From Chrysogorgia sp. JL179-B06 (taxonomy: Eukaryota; Cnidaria; Anthozoa; Scleralcyonacea; Chrysogorgiidae), in contig JAYKKM010000341.1 in assembly GCA_035772405.1 (NCBI GenBank), forward strand, positions 2,592,367-2,656,366: 64,000 bases of DNA. Reading direction: 5' to 3'. The number at the start of each line of letters is the position of its first letter. Position 1 is the stretch's first letter. Positions 34,601 through 49,000 of the stretch are shown here, in pieces. A program made the position numbers and the translations under genes. Under the pieces are notes generated by a model. That model was not told where the DNA came from, made no database searches, and worked only from the letters and a program-made list of their open reading frames with translations.

Positions 34601-37600
34601 TTGTTTAGCAGATGTGGGTTGATTTTGTGAATTTTCAAACTGTCATCAGGTGGTCAATTTGCAAACAAATTCCCTGATTTTTGCAGCATCAGAAAGAGCA
34701 GGACGTCCTCTATCGAACGAGTACAAAACGAAGAAAATTAATATCACAAGAATTTCCATCAAAATTGCTGTTAATACATGATTTTGTTTAGCAGATGTGG
34801 GTTGATTTTGTGAATATTCAAACTGTCATAACGTGGTCAATTTGCGACCAAATTCGTTGAATTTTGCAGCATCAGAAAGAGCAGGACGTCCTCTATCCAA
34901 CGAGTATAAAACGAAGAAAATTAATAAAATAAGAATTACCATCAAAATTACTGTCAATACATGATTTTGTTTAGCAGATCTGGGTTGATTTTGTGAATTT
35001 TCAAACTGTCATAACTTGGTCAATTTGCAACGAAATTCGCTGATTTTTGCAGCATCAGAAAGAGAAGGACGTCCGCTATCCAACGAGTATAAAATGAAGA
35101 AAATTAATAAAACAAGATTTTCCATCAAAATTACTGTCAATACATGATTTTGTTTAGCAGATGTGGGTTAATTTTGTGAATTTTCAAACTGTCATGACGT
35201 GGTCAATTTGCGACCAAATTCGCGGATTTTTGCAGCATCAGAAAGAGCAGGACGTCCTCTATCTAACGAGTACAAAATGAAAAAATTAATAAAACAAGAA
35301 TTTGCATCAAAATTACTGTCAATACATGATTTTGTTTAGCAGATGTGGGTTGATTTTGTAAATTTTTCAAACTGTCATAACTTCGTCAATTTGCGACCAA
35401 CTTCGCTGATTTTGGCAGCATCCAGAAAGAGCAGAACTTTCTCTATCCAACAGTACAAAACGAAGAAAATTAATAATACAAGAATTTGCATCAAAATTAC
35501 TGTCAATACATGATTTTGTTTAGCAGATGTGGGTTGATTTTGTGAATTTTCAAACTGTCATAACGTGGTCAATTTGCGACCAAATTCGCTGATTTTTGCA
35601 GCATCAGAAAGAGCAGGACGTCCTCTATCCAACGAGTACAAAATGGAAAAAATTAATAAAACAAGAATTTGATCAAAATTACTGTCAATACATGATTTTG
35701 TTTAGCAGATTTGGGTTGATTTTGTGAATTTTCAAACTGTCATAACTTCGTCATTTTGCGACCAACTTCGCTGATTTTCCCAGCATCAGAAAGAGCAGAA
35801 ATTTCTCTATCCAACAAGTACAAAACGAAGAAAATTAATAATACAAGAATTTCTAACAAAATTACTGTCAATACATGATTTTGTTTAGCAGATGTGGGTT
35901 GATTTTTGTGAATTTTCAAACTGTCATAACGTGGTCAATTTGCGACCAAATTCGCTGATTTTTGCAGTATCAGAAAGAGCAGGACGTCCTCTATCCAACG
36001 AGTACAAAACGAAGAAAATTAATAAAACAAGAATTTCCATCAAAATTACTGTCAACAAATGATTTTGTTTAGCAGATGTAGGTTGATTTTGTGAATTTTC
36101 AAACTGTCATAACGTGGTCAATTTGCGACCAAATTCGCTGATTTTTGCAGTATCAGAAAGAGCAGAACTTTCTCTATCCAACGAGTACAAAACGAAGAAA
36201 ATTAATAATACAAGAATTTGCATCAAAATTACTGTCAATACATGATTTTGTTTAGCAGATGTGGGTTGATTTTGTGAATTTTCAAACTGTCATAACGTGG
36301 TCAATTTGCGACCAAATTCGCTGATTTTTGCAGCATCAGAAAGAGCACGACGTCCTCTATCCAACGAGTACAAAATGGAAAAAATTAATAAAACAAGAAT
36401 TTGCATCAAAATTACTGTCAATACATGATTTTTTAGCAGATGTGGGTTGATTTTGTAAATTTTCAAACTGTCATAACTTCGTCAATTTGCGACCAACTTC
36501 GCTGATTTTGGCAGCATCAGAAAGAGCAGAACTTTCTCTATCCAACGAGTACAAAACGAAGAAAATAAATAATACAAGAATTTCTATCAAAATTACTGTC
36601 AATACATGATTTTGTTTAGCAGATGTGGGTTGATTTTGTGAATTTTCAAACTGTCATAACGTGGTCAATTTGCGACCAAATTCGCTGATTTTTGCAGTAT
36701 CAGAAAGAGCAGGACGTCCTCTATCCAACGAGTACAAAACGAAGAAAATTAATAAAACAAGAATTTCCATCAAAATTACTGTCAATACATGATTTTGTTT
36801 AGCAGATGTAGGTTGATTTTGTGAATTTTCAAACTGTCATAACGTGGTCAATTTGCGACCAAATTCGCTGATTTTTGCAGTATCAGAAAGAGAAGACGTC
36901 CTCTATCCAACGAGTACAAAACGAAGAAATTAATAAAACAAGAATTTCCATCAAAATTACTGTCAATACAGGATTTTGTTTTAGCAGATGTGGGTTGATT
37001 TTGTGAATTTTCAAACTGTCATAACGTGGTCAATTTGCGACCAAATTCGCTGATTTTTGCAGCATCAGAAAGAGCACAACGTCCTCTATCCAACGAGTAC
37101 AAAATGGAAGAAAATTAATAAAACAAGAATTTGCATCAAAATTACTGTCAATATATGATTTTGTTTAGTGGATGTGGGTTGATTTTGTGAATTTTCAAAC
37201 TGTCATAACTTCGTCAATTTGCGACCAAATTCGCTGATTTTGGCAGCATCAGAAAGAGCAGAACTTTCTCTATCCAACGAGTACAAAACGAAGAAAATTA
37301 ATAAAACAAGAATTTCTATCAAAATTACTGTCAATACATGATTTTGTTTAGCAGATGTGGGTTGATTTTGTGAATTTTCAAACTGTCATAACGTGGTCAA
37401 TTTGCGACCAAATTCGCTGATTTTTGCAGTATCAGAAAGAGCAGGACGTCCTCTATCCAACGAGTACAAAACGAAGAAAATTAATAAAACAAGAATTTCC
37501 ATCAAAATTACTGTCAATACATGATTTTGTTTAGCAGATGTGGGTTGATTTTGTGAATTTTCAAACTGTCATAACGTGGTCAATTTGCGACCAAATTCGC

Positions 37601-40600
37601 TGATTTTTGCAGTATCAGAAAGAGCAGGACGTCCTCTATCCAACGAGTACAAAACGAAGAAAATTAATAAAACAAGAATTTGCATCAAAATTACTGTCAA
37701 TACATGATTTTGTTTAGCAGATGTGGGTTGATTTTGTGAATTTTCAAACTGTCATAACTTCGTCAATTTGCGACCAAATTCGCTGATTTTTGCAGCATCA
37801 GAAAGAGCAGAACTTTCTCTATCCAACGAGTGCAAAACGTGGAAAATTAATAAAACAAGAATTCCCATAAAAATTAGTAATTACTGTCAATACATGATTT
37901 TGTTTAGCAGATTTGGGTTGATTTTGTGAATTTTCAAACTGTCATAACTTCGTCAATTTACGACCAAATTTCGCATGATTTTTGCAGCATCAGAAAGAGC
38001 AGGAACTTTCTCTATCCAACGAGTACAAAACGAAGAAAATTAATAAAACAAGAATTTCCATCAAAATTACTGTCAATACATGATTTTGTTTAGCAGATGT
38101 GGGTTGATTTTGTGAATTTTCAAACTGTCATAACGTGGTCAATTTGCGACCAAATTCGCTGATTTTCGAAGCATCAGAAAGAGCAGGACGTTCTCTATCC
38201 AACGAGTACAAAACGAAGAAAATTAATAAAACAAGAATTTCCATCAAAATTACTGTCAATACATGATTTTGTTTAGCAGATGTGGGTTGATTTTGTGAAT
38301 TTTCAAACTGTCATAACGTGGTCAATTTGCGACCAAATTCGCTGATTTTTGCAGCATCAGAAAGAGCACGACGTCCTCTATCCAACGAGTACAAATCGAA
38401 AAAATTAATAAAACAAGAATTTCAATCAAAATTACTGTCAATACATGATTTGTTTAGCAGATGTGGGTTGATTTTGTAAATTTTCAAACTGTCATAACTT
38501 CGTCAATTTGCGACCAAATTCGCTGATTTTTGCAGCATCAGAAAGAGCAGAACTTTCTCTAATCCAACGAGTACAAAACGAAGAAAATAAATAATACAAG
38601 AATTTCTATCAAAATTACTGTCAATACATGATTTTGTTTAGCAGATGTGGTTGATTTTGTGAATTTTCAAACTGTCAAAACGTGGTCAATTTGCGACCAA
38701 ATTCGTTGATTTTTGCAGTATCAGAAAGAGCAGGACGTCCTCTATCCAACGAGTACAAAACGAAGAAAATTAATAAAACAAGAATTTCCATCAAAATTAC
38801 TGTCAATACATGATTTTGTTTAGCAGATGTAGGTTGATTTTGTGAATTTTCAAACTGTCATAACGTGGTCAATTTGCGACCAAATTCGCTGATTTTTGCA
38901 GTATCAGAAAGAGCAGGACGTCCTCTATCCAACGAGTACAAAACGAAGAAAATTAATAAAACAAGAATTTCCATCAAAATTACTGTCAATACAGGATTTT
39001 GTTTAGCAGATGTGGGTTGATTTTGGTGAATTTTCAAACTGTCATAACGTGGTCAATTTGCGACCAAATTACGCTGATTTTTGCAGCATCAGAAAGAGCA
39101 CGACGTCCTCTATCCAACGAGTACAAAATGAAAAAAATAATAAAACAAGAATTTGCATCAAAATTACTGTCAATACATTCATTTTTAGTGGATGTGGGTT
39201 GATTTTGTAAATTTTCAAACTGTCATAACGTGGTCAATTTGCGACCAACTTCGCTGATTTTGGCAGCATCAGAAAGAGCAGAACTTTCTCTATCCAACGA
39301 GTACAAAACGAAGAAAATTAATAAAACAAGAATTTCCATCAAAATTACTGTTGATTTTGTGAATTTTCAAACTGTCATAACGTGGTGAATTTGCGACCAA
39401 ATTCGCTGATTTTTGCAGCATCAGAAAGAGCACGTACGTCTCTATCCAACGAGTAACAAAATGAAGAAAAATTAATAAAACAAGAATTTGGCATCAAAAT
39501 TACTGTCAATACATGATTTTTTAGGCAGATGTGGGTTGATTTTGTAAATTTTCAAACTGTCATAACTTCGTCAATTTGCGACCAACTTCGCCGATTTTTG
39601 GCAGCATCAGAAAGAGCAGGAACTTTCTCTATCCAACGAGTACAAAACGAAAAAATTAATAAACAAGAATTTGCATCAAAATTACTGTCAATACATGATT
39701 TTGTTTAGCAGATGTGGGTTGATTTTGTGAATTTTCAAACTGTCATAACGAGGTCAAATTGCGACCAAATTCGCTGATTTTTTGCAGTATCAGAAAGAGC
39801 GACGTCCCTCTATCCAACGAGTACAAAAATGAAAAAAATTAATAAAACAAGAATTTGCATCAAAATTACTGTCAATACATGATTTTTTTTTTAGCGGATG
39901 TGGGTTGATTTTGTAAATTTTCAAACTGTCATAGCTTCGTCAATTTGCGACCCCAACTTCGCTGATTTTGGCAGCATCAGAAAGAGCAGGACTTGCTCTA
40001 TCCAACGAGTACAAAACGAAGAAAATTAATAATACAAGAATTTCTATCAAATTACTGTCAATACATGATTTTGTTTAGCAGATGTGGGTTGATTTTGTGA
40101 ATTTTCAAACTGTCATAACGTGGTCAATTTGCGACCAAATTCGCTGATTTTTGCAGTAACAGAAAGAGCACGACGTCCTCTATCCAACGAGTACAAAATG
40201 GAAAAAATTAATAAAACAAGAATTTGCATCAAAATAACTGTCAATACATGATTTTTTAGCAGATGTGGGTTGATTTGTAAATTTTCAAACTGTCATAACT
40301 TCGTCAATTTGCGACCAACTTCGCTGATTTTGGCAGCATCAGAAAGAGCAGAACTTCCTCTATCCAACGAGTACAAAACGAAGAAAATTAATAAAACAAG
40401 AATTTCCATCAAAATTACTGTCAATGATGTTGATTTTGTGAATTTTCAAACTGTCATAACGTGGTCAATTTGCGACCAAATTCGCTGATTTTTTGCAGCA
40501 TCACAAGAGCAACGTCCTCTATCCAACGAGTGCAAAACGTGGAAAATTAATAAAACAAGAATTCCCATAAAAATTAGTAATTACTGTCAATACATGATTT

Positions 40601-43000
40601 TGTTTAGCAGATTTGGGTTGATTTTGTGAATTTTCAAACTGTCATAACTTCGTCATTTTGCGACCAACTTCGCTGATTTTCCCAGCATCAGAAAGAGCAG
40701 GAACGAGGTCCTCTATCCAACGAGTACAAAAATGGAAAAAATTAATAAAACAAGAATTTGCATCAAAATTACTGTCAATACATGATTTTGTTTAGCAGAT
40801 TTGGGTTGATTTTGTGAATTTTCAAACTGTCATAACTTCGTCATTTTGCGACCAACTTCGCTGATTTTCCCAGCATCAGAAAGAGCAGAAATTTCTCTAT
40901 CCAACAAGTACAAACAAAAGAAAATTAATAACAAGAATTTCCATCAAAATCATTTTCAATACATGATTTTGTTTAGCAGATGTGGGTTGATTTTGTGAAT
41001 TTTCAAACTGTCATAACTTTGTCAATTTGCGACCAAATTCGCTAATTTTTCCAGCATCAGAAAGAGCAGGACATTCTCTATCTAACAAGTACAAAACGAA
41101 GAAAATTAATAAAACTAGAATTTGCATCAAAATTACTGTCAATACATGATTTTGTTTAGCAGATGTGGGTTGATTTTGTGAATTTTCAAACTGTCATAAC
41201 GTGGTCAATTTGCGACCAAATTCGCAGATTTTTGCAGCATCACAAAGAAAGATAATTAATCCAACGAGTACAATTAATAAAACAAGAATTTGCATCAAAA
41301 TTACTGTCAATACATGATTTTGTTTAGCAGATGTGGGTTGATTTTGTGAATTTTCTAGCTGTCATAACTTCGTTCAATTTGCGACCAAATTCGCTGATTT
41401 TTGCAGCATCAGAAAGAGCAGGACGTCCTCAATCCAACAAGTACAACACGAAGAAAATTAATAAAACAAGAATTTCCATCAAAATTACTGTCAATACATG
41501 ATTTTGTTTAGCAGATCTGGGTTGATTTTGTGAATTTTCAAACTGTCATAACGTGGTCAATTTGCGAACCAAATTCTCTGATTTTTCAGCATCAGAAAGA
41601 GCAGGACTTTCTCTATCAACGAGTACAAAACGAAGAAAATTAATAAAACAAGAATTTCCATCAAAAATTACTGTCAATACATGATTTTGTTTAGCAGATG
41701 TGGGTTGATTTTGTGAATTTTCAAACTGTCATAACGTGGTCAATTTGAGACAAATTCGCTGATATTTTGCAGCATCAGAAAGAGCAGGACGTCCTCTATC
41801 CAACGAGTATAAAACGAAGAAAATAAATAAAATAAGAATTACCATCAAAATTACTGTCAATACATGATTTTGTTTAGCAGATGTGGGTTGATTTTGTGAA
41901 TTTTCAAACTGTCATCACGTGGTCAATTTGCAAACAAATTCCCTGATTTTCGCAGCATCAGAAAGAGCAGGACGTCCTCTATCGAACGAGTACAAAACGA
42001 AGAAAATTAATATCACAAGAATTTCCATCAAAATTGCTGTCAATACATGATTTTATTTAGCAGATGTGGGTTGATTTTGTGAATTTTCAAACTGTCATAA
42101 CGTGGTCAATTTGCGACCAAATTCGCTGAATTTTGCAGCATCAGAAAGAGCAGGACGTCCTCTATCCAACGAGTATAAAACGAAGAAAATAAATAAAATA
42201 AGAATTTCATCAAAATTGCTGTCAATACATGATTTTATTTAGCAGATGTGGGTTGATTTTGTGAATTTTCAAACTGTCATAACGTGGTCAATTTGCGACC
42301 AAATTTGCTGATTTTCTCAGCATCAGAAAGAGCAGGACGATCCGATCTCTATCCAACGAGTACAAAACGAAGAAAATTAATAAAACAAGAATTTCCATCA
42401 AAAATACTGTCAATACATGATTTTTTAGCAGCAGATGTGGGTTGATTTTGTGAATTTTCAAACTGTTATAACGTGGTCAATTTGCGAACAAATTCGCTGA
42501 TTGTTGCAGCATCAGAAAGAGCAGGACGTGCTCTATCCAACGAGTACAAAACGAAGAAAATTAATATCACAAGAATTTCCATCAAAATTGCTGTCAATAC
42601 ATGATTTGTATAGCAGATGTGGGTTTGATTTGTGAATTTTCAAACTGTCATAACGTGGTCAATTTGCGACCAAATTCGCTGATTTTTGCAGCATCAGAAA
42701 GAGCAGGACGTCCTCTATCCAACGAGTAAAAAACGAAGAAAATAAATAATAAAACAAGAATTTGCATCAAAATTACTGTCAATACATGATTTTGTTTTAG
42801 CAGATGTGGGTTGATTTTGTGAATTTTCAAACTGTCATAACGTGGTCCAATTTGCGACCAAATTTGCTGATTTTTTCAGCATCAGAAAGAGCAGGACGAT
42901 CCGATCTCTATCCAAACGAGTACAAAACGAAGAAAATTAATAAAACAAGAATTTCCATCAAATTACTGTCATTAGCAGATTGGGTTGATTTTGTGAATTT
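34600..43000. repeat. Satellite array, dimer-rich part with rising indel noise
   Basis: The monomers are mostly of the 13-17 kb types: GCAGTATCAG and GGCAGCATCAGAAAGAGCAG alternate, with the GATGTAGGTTG variant and one deleted ACTGTTGATTTTG monomer at 39,350. A CGTGGAAAATTAATAAAACA plus AATTAGTAATTACTG variant occurs near 37,840-37,880 and again near 40,535-40,585. Single-base insertions become frequent after about 39,400. Confidence 0.8.
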
Positions 43001-46000
43001 TCAAACTGTTATAACGTGGTTCAATTTGCGAACCAATTCGCTGAATTTTTGCAGCATCAGAAAGAGCAGGACGTCCTCTAATCCAACGAGTACAAAACGA
43101 AAAAAATTAATAAAACAAAATTGGCAATCACAATTACTGTCAATACATGATTTTTTAGCAGATGTGGGTTGATTTGTGTAATTTTCAAACTGTCATAACG
43201 TCTGTTCCAATTTGCGACCAAACTACGCTGGATTTTTTTTAAGCATCAGAAAGAGAGCAGAACTTTCTTCTCTAATCCAACGATTACAAAACGAAGAAAA
43301 TTAATAATACAAGAATTGCTTGCATCAAAATTAACTGTCATTACATATTTGTTTAGCAGATGTGGGTTGATTTTGTTAATTTCTCAAACTGTCATCACGT
43401 GGTCAAATTTGCAAACAAATTCCCTGATTGTACGCCAGCATCAGAAAGAAGCAGGACGTCCTCTATCGAACGAGTACATAACGAAGAAAATTAATATCAC
43501 AAAATTTCCATCAAAATTGCTGTCACTACATGAATTAATATAGCAGGATGTTGGGTTGATTTTGTGAATTTCAAACTGTCATAGACGTGGTCAATTGTGC
43601 GACCAAATTACGCTGATTTTTGCAGCCTCAGAAATGAGCAGGACGATGCTCACTAACCAATCGAGTACAAAACGAAGAAAAATTAATAAAACAAGAATTC
43701 CATCAAAATTACTGTCATGTACATGATATTGTTTTAGCAGATGTGGGTTGATTTTGTGAATTTTCAAACTGTCATAACGTGGTCGAAACTGTTTGCGACC
43801 AAATTATCGCTGATTTTCGCAAGCATCAGAAAGAGCAGGACGATGCTCTATCTCAAGCGAGTACAAAACGCAAGAAAATTAATAAAACAAGAAATTCCAT
43901 CAAAATTAACTGTCAATACATGATTGTTATTTAGGTCAGTTGTGGGTTGAATTTGTGAATTTTCAAATTTGTTAGACTGTCATAACGTGGTCAATTTGCG
44001 AACCCAAATCGCCTGATTTTTGCAGCATCAGAAAAGTAGCAGGACGTCCTCTATCCAACGAAAATGTACAAAACGAAGAAAAATAAATAAAATAAGAATT
44101 TCCCATCAAAATTGCTGGTCAATAACATGATTTTGTTTTAGCAGAAGTGGGTTTGATTTTGTGAATTTTCAAACTGTCGTAACGTGGGTCAATTTGCGAC
44201 CAAACATAAATCGCTGATTTTTCGAAGCCATCAGAAAGAGCAGGACTTTCTCTATCCACACGAGTACAAAAACGAAAGAAAAATTAAATATCACAAGAAT
44301 TTCCATCAAAATATTACTGTCAAATACATGATTTTGTTTAGCAGATGTGGGTTGATTTTGTGAATTTTTTCAACTGTCCATAACGTGGGTCAATTTGCGA
44401 CCAAAAATTCGCTGATTTTTGCAGCATCAGAAAGAGCATGACGTCCTCTAATCCAACGAGTTACAAAACGAATAAAATTAATAAAATAAGTAATTTGCAC
44501 TCAAAATGTACTGTCAATACATGATTTTTGTTTAGCAGATGGTGGGTTTGAATTTTGTGAATTTTTCAAACTGTCATCAACGTGGCTTCCCAATTTGGCG
44601 ACCAAATTCGCCTGATTTTCGCAGCATCAGAAAGAGCAAGAACGTCCTCTATCGGAACGAGTACAAAACGAAGAAAATTAATATCACATACAAGAATTTC
44701 CATCAAAATTACTGTCAATACATGATTTTGTTTAAGGCAATAAAGATGTGGGTTTGATTTTGTGAATTTTCAAACTGTCATAACGTGGTCCAATTTGCGA
44801 CCAAATTCGCTGATTTTTGCAGCATCAGAAAGAGCAGGACGACCCGATCTCTAAACCAACGAGTACAAAACGAAGAAAATTAATAAAACAAGAATTTCCA
44901 TCAAAAATTACTGTCAATACATGAATTTAGTTTAGCAAGATGTGTGTTGATTTTGTGAATTTTCAAACTGTTATACACGGTGGTCAATTTGCGAACCAAA
45001 TTCGCCTGATTGTTGCAGCATCAGAAAGAGCAGGCACGTTCCTCTATCCAACGAGTACAAAACGAAGAAAATTAATAACACAAGAATTTGCCATCAAAAT
45101 TACTGTCAATACATGATTATTATGTTTAGCAGATGTGGGTTGATTTTGTGAATTTTCAAACTGTCATAACGTTGGTCAATTTGCGACCAAATTCGCTGAA
45201 TTTTATGCAGCATCCAGAAAGGAAGCAAGGACGTCCTCTATCCAACAGTACAAAACGAAGAAAATTAATAGAAATAAGAATTTGCATCAAAATTACTGTC
45301 AATACATGATTTTGTTAAGCAGAATGTGGGTTGATTTTGTGAATTTTCAAACTGTCTAATAACGTGGTCAATTTTGCGACCAAAGTCGCTGATTTTTTGC
45401 AGCAACAGAAAGAGCAGGACGTCCTCTATCCAACGAGTACAAAACGAAGAAAATTAATATCAAATAAGAATTTCCATCAAAATTGCTGTCATATACATGA
45501 TTTTAATTTAGCAGATGTGGGTTGATTTTGTGAATTTTCAAACTGTCATAAACGTGGTCAATTTGCGACGCCAACAATTTTTCGGCTGAATTTTTGGCAG
45601 CAATCAGAAAGAGCAGGACGTTCCCTCATAACCCACGAGTACAAAACGAAGAAAATTAATAAAATAAAGAATTTGCATCAAAATTACTGTCCAATACATG
45701 AATTTTGTATTATAGTCAGATGTGGGTTGATTTTTGTGTAATTTTTCAAACTGTCCATAACGTGGTCAATTTGCAAACAAATTCCGCTGATTTTCGAAGC
45801 ATGCAGAAAGAGCATGGACGTCCTCTACTCCAACGAGTACACAAACGAAGAAAATTAATAAAACACAAGAATTTCCATCAAAAATTACTGTCAATACATT
45901 ATTTTTATTTAGGCAGATGTGGGGTTGATTTTGTGAATTTTCAAACTGTCATAACGTGGTCAATTTGCGACCAAAATTCGCTGATTTTCCTCAGCAAATC

Positions 46001-49000
46001 AGAAAGCAGCAGGACATTCCGATCTCTATCCAAGGCGAGTACAAAACGAATGAAAATTAATAAAAACAAGAATTTCCATCAAATTACTGTCAATACATGA
46101 TTTTGTTTAGTAGCAGATGTGGGTTGATTTTGTGAATTTCAAACAGTCATAACGTGGTCAATTTGCGAACCATAATTCGCTGATTGTTGCAGCAACAGAA
46201 AGAGCAGGACGTCCTCTATCCAACGAGTACAAAACGAAGAAAATTAATTACAAAAACAAGAATTTCCAATCAAAATTACTGTCAATACATGATTTTGTTT
46301 AGCAGATAGTGGGTTGATTTTGTGAATTTTCAAAGACTGGCATAACGTGGTCAAATTTGCGACCAAATATCGCTGTAATTTTCGAAGCATCAGAAAAGAG
46401 CAGGACGTCCTCTATCCAACGAAGTACAACAACGAAGAAAATTAAAATAAAACAAAGATTTGCATCAAAATTACTGTCAATACATGATTTTGTTTAGTCA
46501 GATGTGGGTTGGATTTTGTGAATTTTCAAACTGTCATATACGTGGTCAATTGGCGACCAAATTCGCTGATTTTTCGCAGCATCAGAACAGAAGCAGGACG
46601 TCCTCTATCCAACGAGTACAAAACGAAGAAAATTAATAATATCAAGAATCTTCCATCAAAATTACTGTCAATACATGATTTTGTTAGCAGATGTGGGTTG
46701 ATTTTGTGAATTTTCAAACTGTCATAACGTGGATCCTAATTTGCGACCAAATTCGCTGAATTTTGCAGCAACAGAAAGAGCAGGACGATGTCCTTCTTTT
46801 AAAATCCCAACGAGCTATAAAAACGAAGAAAATTAATAAAACAAGAATATTAACCAATCAAAATTAGCTGTCCAATACAGTGATTTTGTTTAGCAGATGT
46901 AGTTTGATTTTGTGAATTTTCAATAACTGTCATACAACGTGGTCAATTTGCGACCTCAAATTCGCTGAATATCTTTGGCATGCATCAGAAAGAGCAGGAC
47001 GATCCGATCTCTATCCACAACGAGGTACAAAACGAAGAAAATTAATAAAACAAAGAATTTACCAATCAAAATTACTTGTCAATTTACATGATTTTGTATA
47101 GCAAGAATGTGGGTTGATTTATTGTAGAATTTTCAAACTGTTATAACGTGGTCAATTGTGCGAACCAAATTCGCTTGATGTTGCAGCATCAGAAAAGAGC
47201 AACGACGTGCTTCTAATCCAACGAGTACAAAACGAAGAAAATTAATAAAACAAGAATTTTGCAATCAAAATTACTCGGTCAATACATTATTTTATTAGCA
47301 GATGTGGGTTGATTTTGTGAATTTTCAAAACTGTCATAACGGGGTCAATTTGCGAACCCAAGATTCGCCTGAGAATTTTGGCAGCATCAGAAAGAGCCAG
47401 GACGTTCCTCTATCCAACGAGTACAAAACGAAGAAAATTAATAAAACAAGAATTACCATCAAAATTACTGTCCAATACATGATTTTGATTAGCAGATGTG
47501 GGTTGAATGTTTGTGAATTTTCAAACTGTCATAAACGTGGTCAATTTGCGACCAAAATTCGCTGATTTTTTGCAGTCATCAGAAAGAGCAGGACGATCCG
47601 ATCTTCTATCCAACGAGTAACACAAAACGAAGACAATTTTAATAAAACAAGAATTTCCAGTCAAAATTACTGTCAATAAACATGATTTTGTTAGACAGAT
47701 GTGGGTTGATTTTTATGTGAATTTCAAACTGTTCCATAACGTGGTCAATTTGCGAACAAATTCGCTGTGATTTTTGCAGCATCAGAAAAGAGCAGGACGT
47801 GCCCTCTAATCCAAACGAGTACAAAACGAAAAATATTAATAAACAAGAATTTCCATCAACAATTGCTAGTCAATACATGATTTTGTTTAGTCAATGTGGG
47901 GTTGATTTTGTGAATTTTCAAACTGTCAATAACGTGGTCAATTTGCGACCAAATTCGCTGATTTTTTTAGCAGTATCAGAAAGCAGCAGGACGTCCTCTA
48001 TCCAACGAGTACAAAACGCGAAGAAAATTAAATAAAACAAGAATTTGCATCAAAAATACTGTCAATACATGATTTTGTTTAGCGTAGATGTGGGTTGATT
48101 ATTTGTGAATATTTCAAACTGTCATAGACGTGGTCAAATTTGCGACAAAGCAAGCCCCTGAAATTCGCTGAATTTTGCAGCATCATAAAAGAGCAGGAAC
48201 TGTTCTCTATCCAAACGAGTACAAAACACGAAGGTTTAAAATTAATAAAACAAGAATTTGCCATCAAAATTACTGTCAAATACATGATTTGTGTTTAGCA
48301 GCATGGTGGGTTGAATTTTTGTGAATTTTCCAAACTGTCCATAAACGTGGTCAATTTGCGCACCAAATTCGCTGATTTTTGGCAAGCATCAGAACGAGCA
48401 GGGGACGTTCCTCTATCCAACGAGTACAAAACGAAGAAAATTAAATAAAACAAGAAGTGTCCACCATCGAAAATTTACTGTCAATACATGATTTTGTTTC
48501 AGCAGATGTGGGTTGATTTTGTGACATTTACAAACATGTCATAACGTGGTCAATTTGCCAACCAAATTCGCTGAATTTTTGCAAGCATCAGAAAGAGTAA
48601 GACGTCCTCTATCCAACGAGTACAAAACGAAGAAAATTAATAAAACAAAGAATTTGCATCAAAATATAACATGTCCAATCACATGATTTATTTGTTTAAG
48701 CAGATGTGGGTTGGATTTTGTGAATTTTCAAACTGTCATAACGTCGTCAATTTGGGACCAAAACTTCGCTGATTTTCGTGAAGCATCAAAAGAAAAGAGC
48801 AGAAACTTTCCTCTATCCGAACGAGTACCAAAAACGAAGAAAATTAAATATAAACAAGAATTTCCATCAAAATTACTGTCAATCCATGATTTTGTTTAGT
48901 CAGATGTGGGTTGATTTTGTGAATTTTCAAACTGTCATAACGTGGTCAATTTGCGACCCAAATTCGCTGATTTTTGCAGTATCAGAAAAGAGCAGGAACG

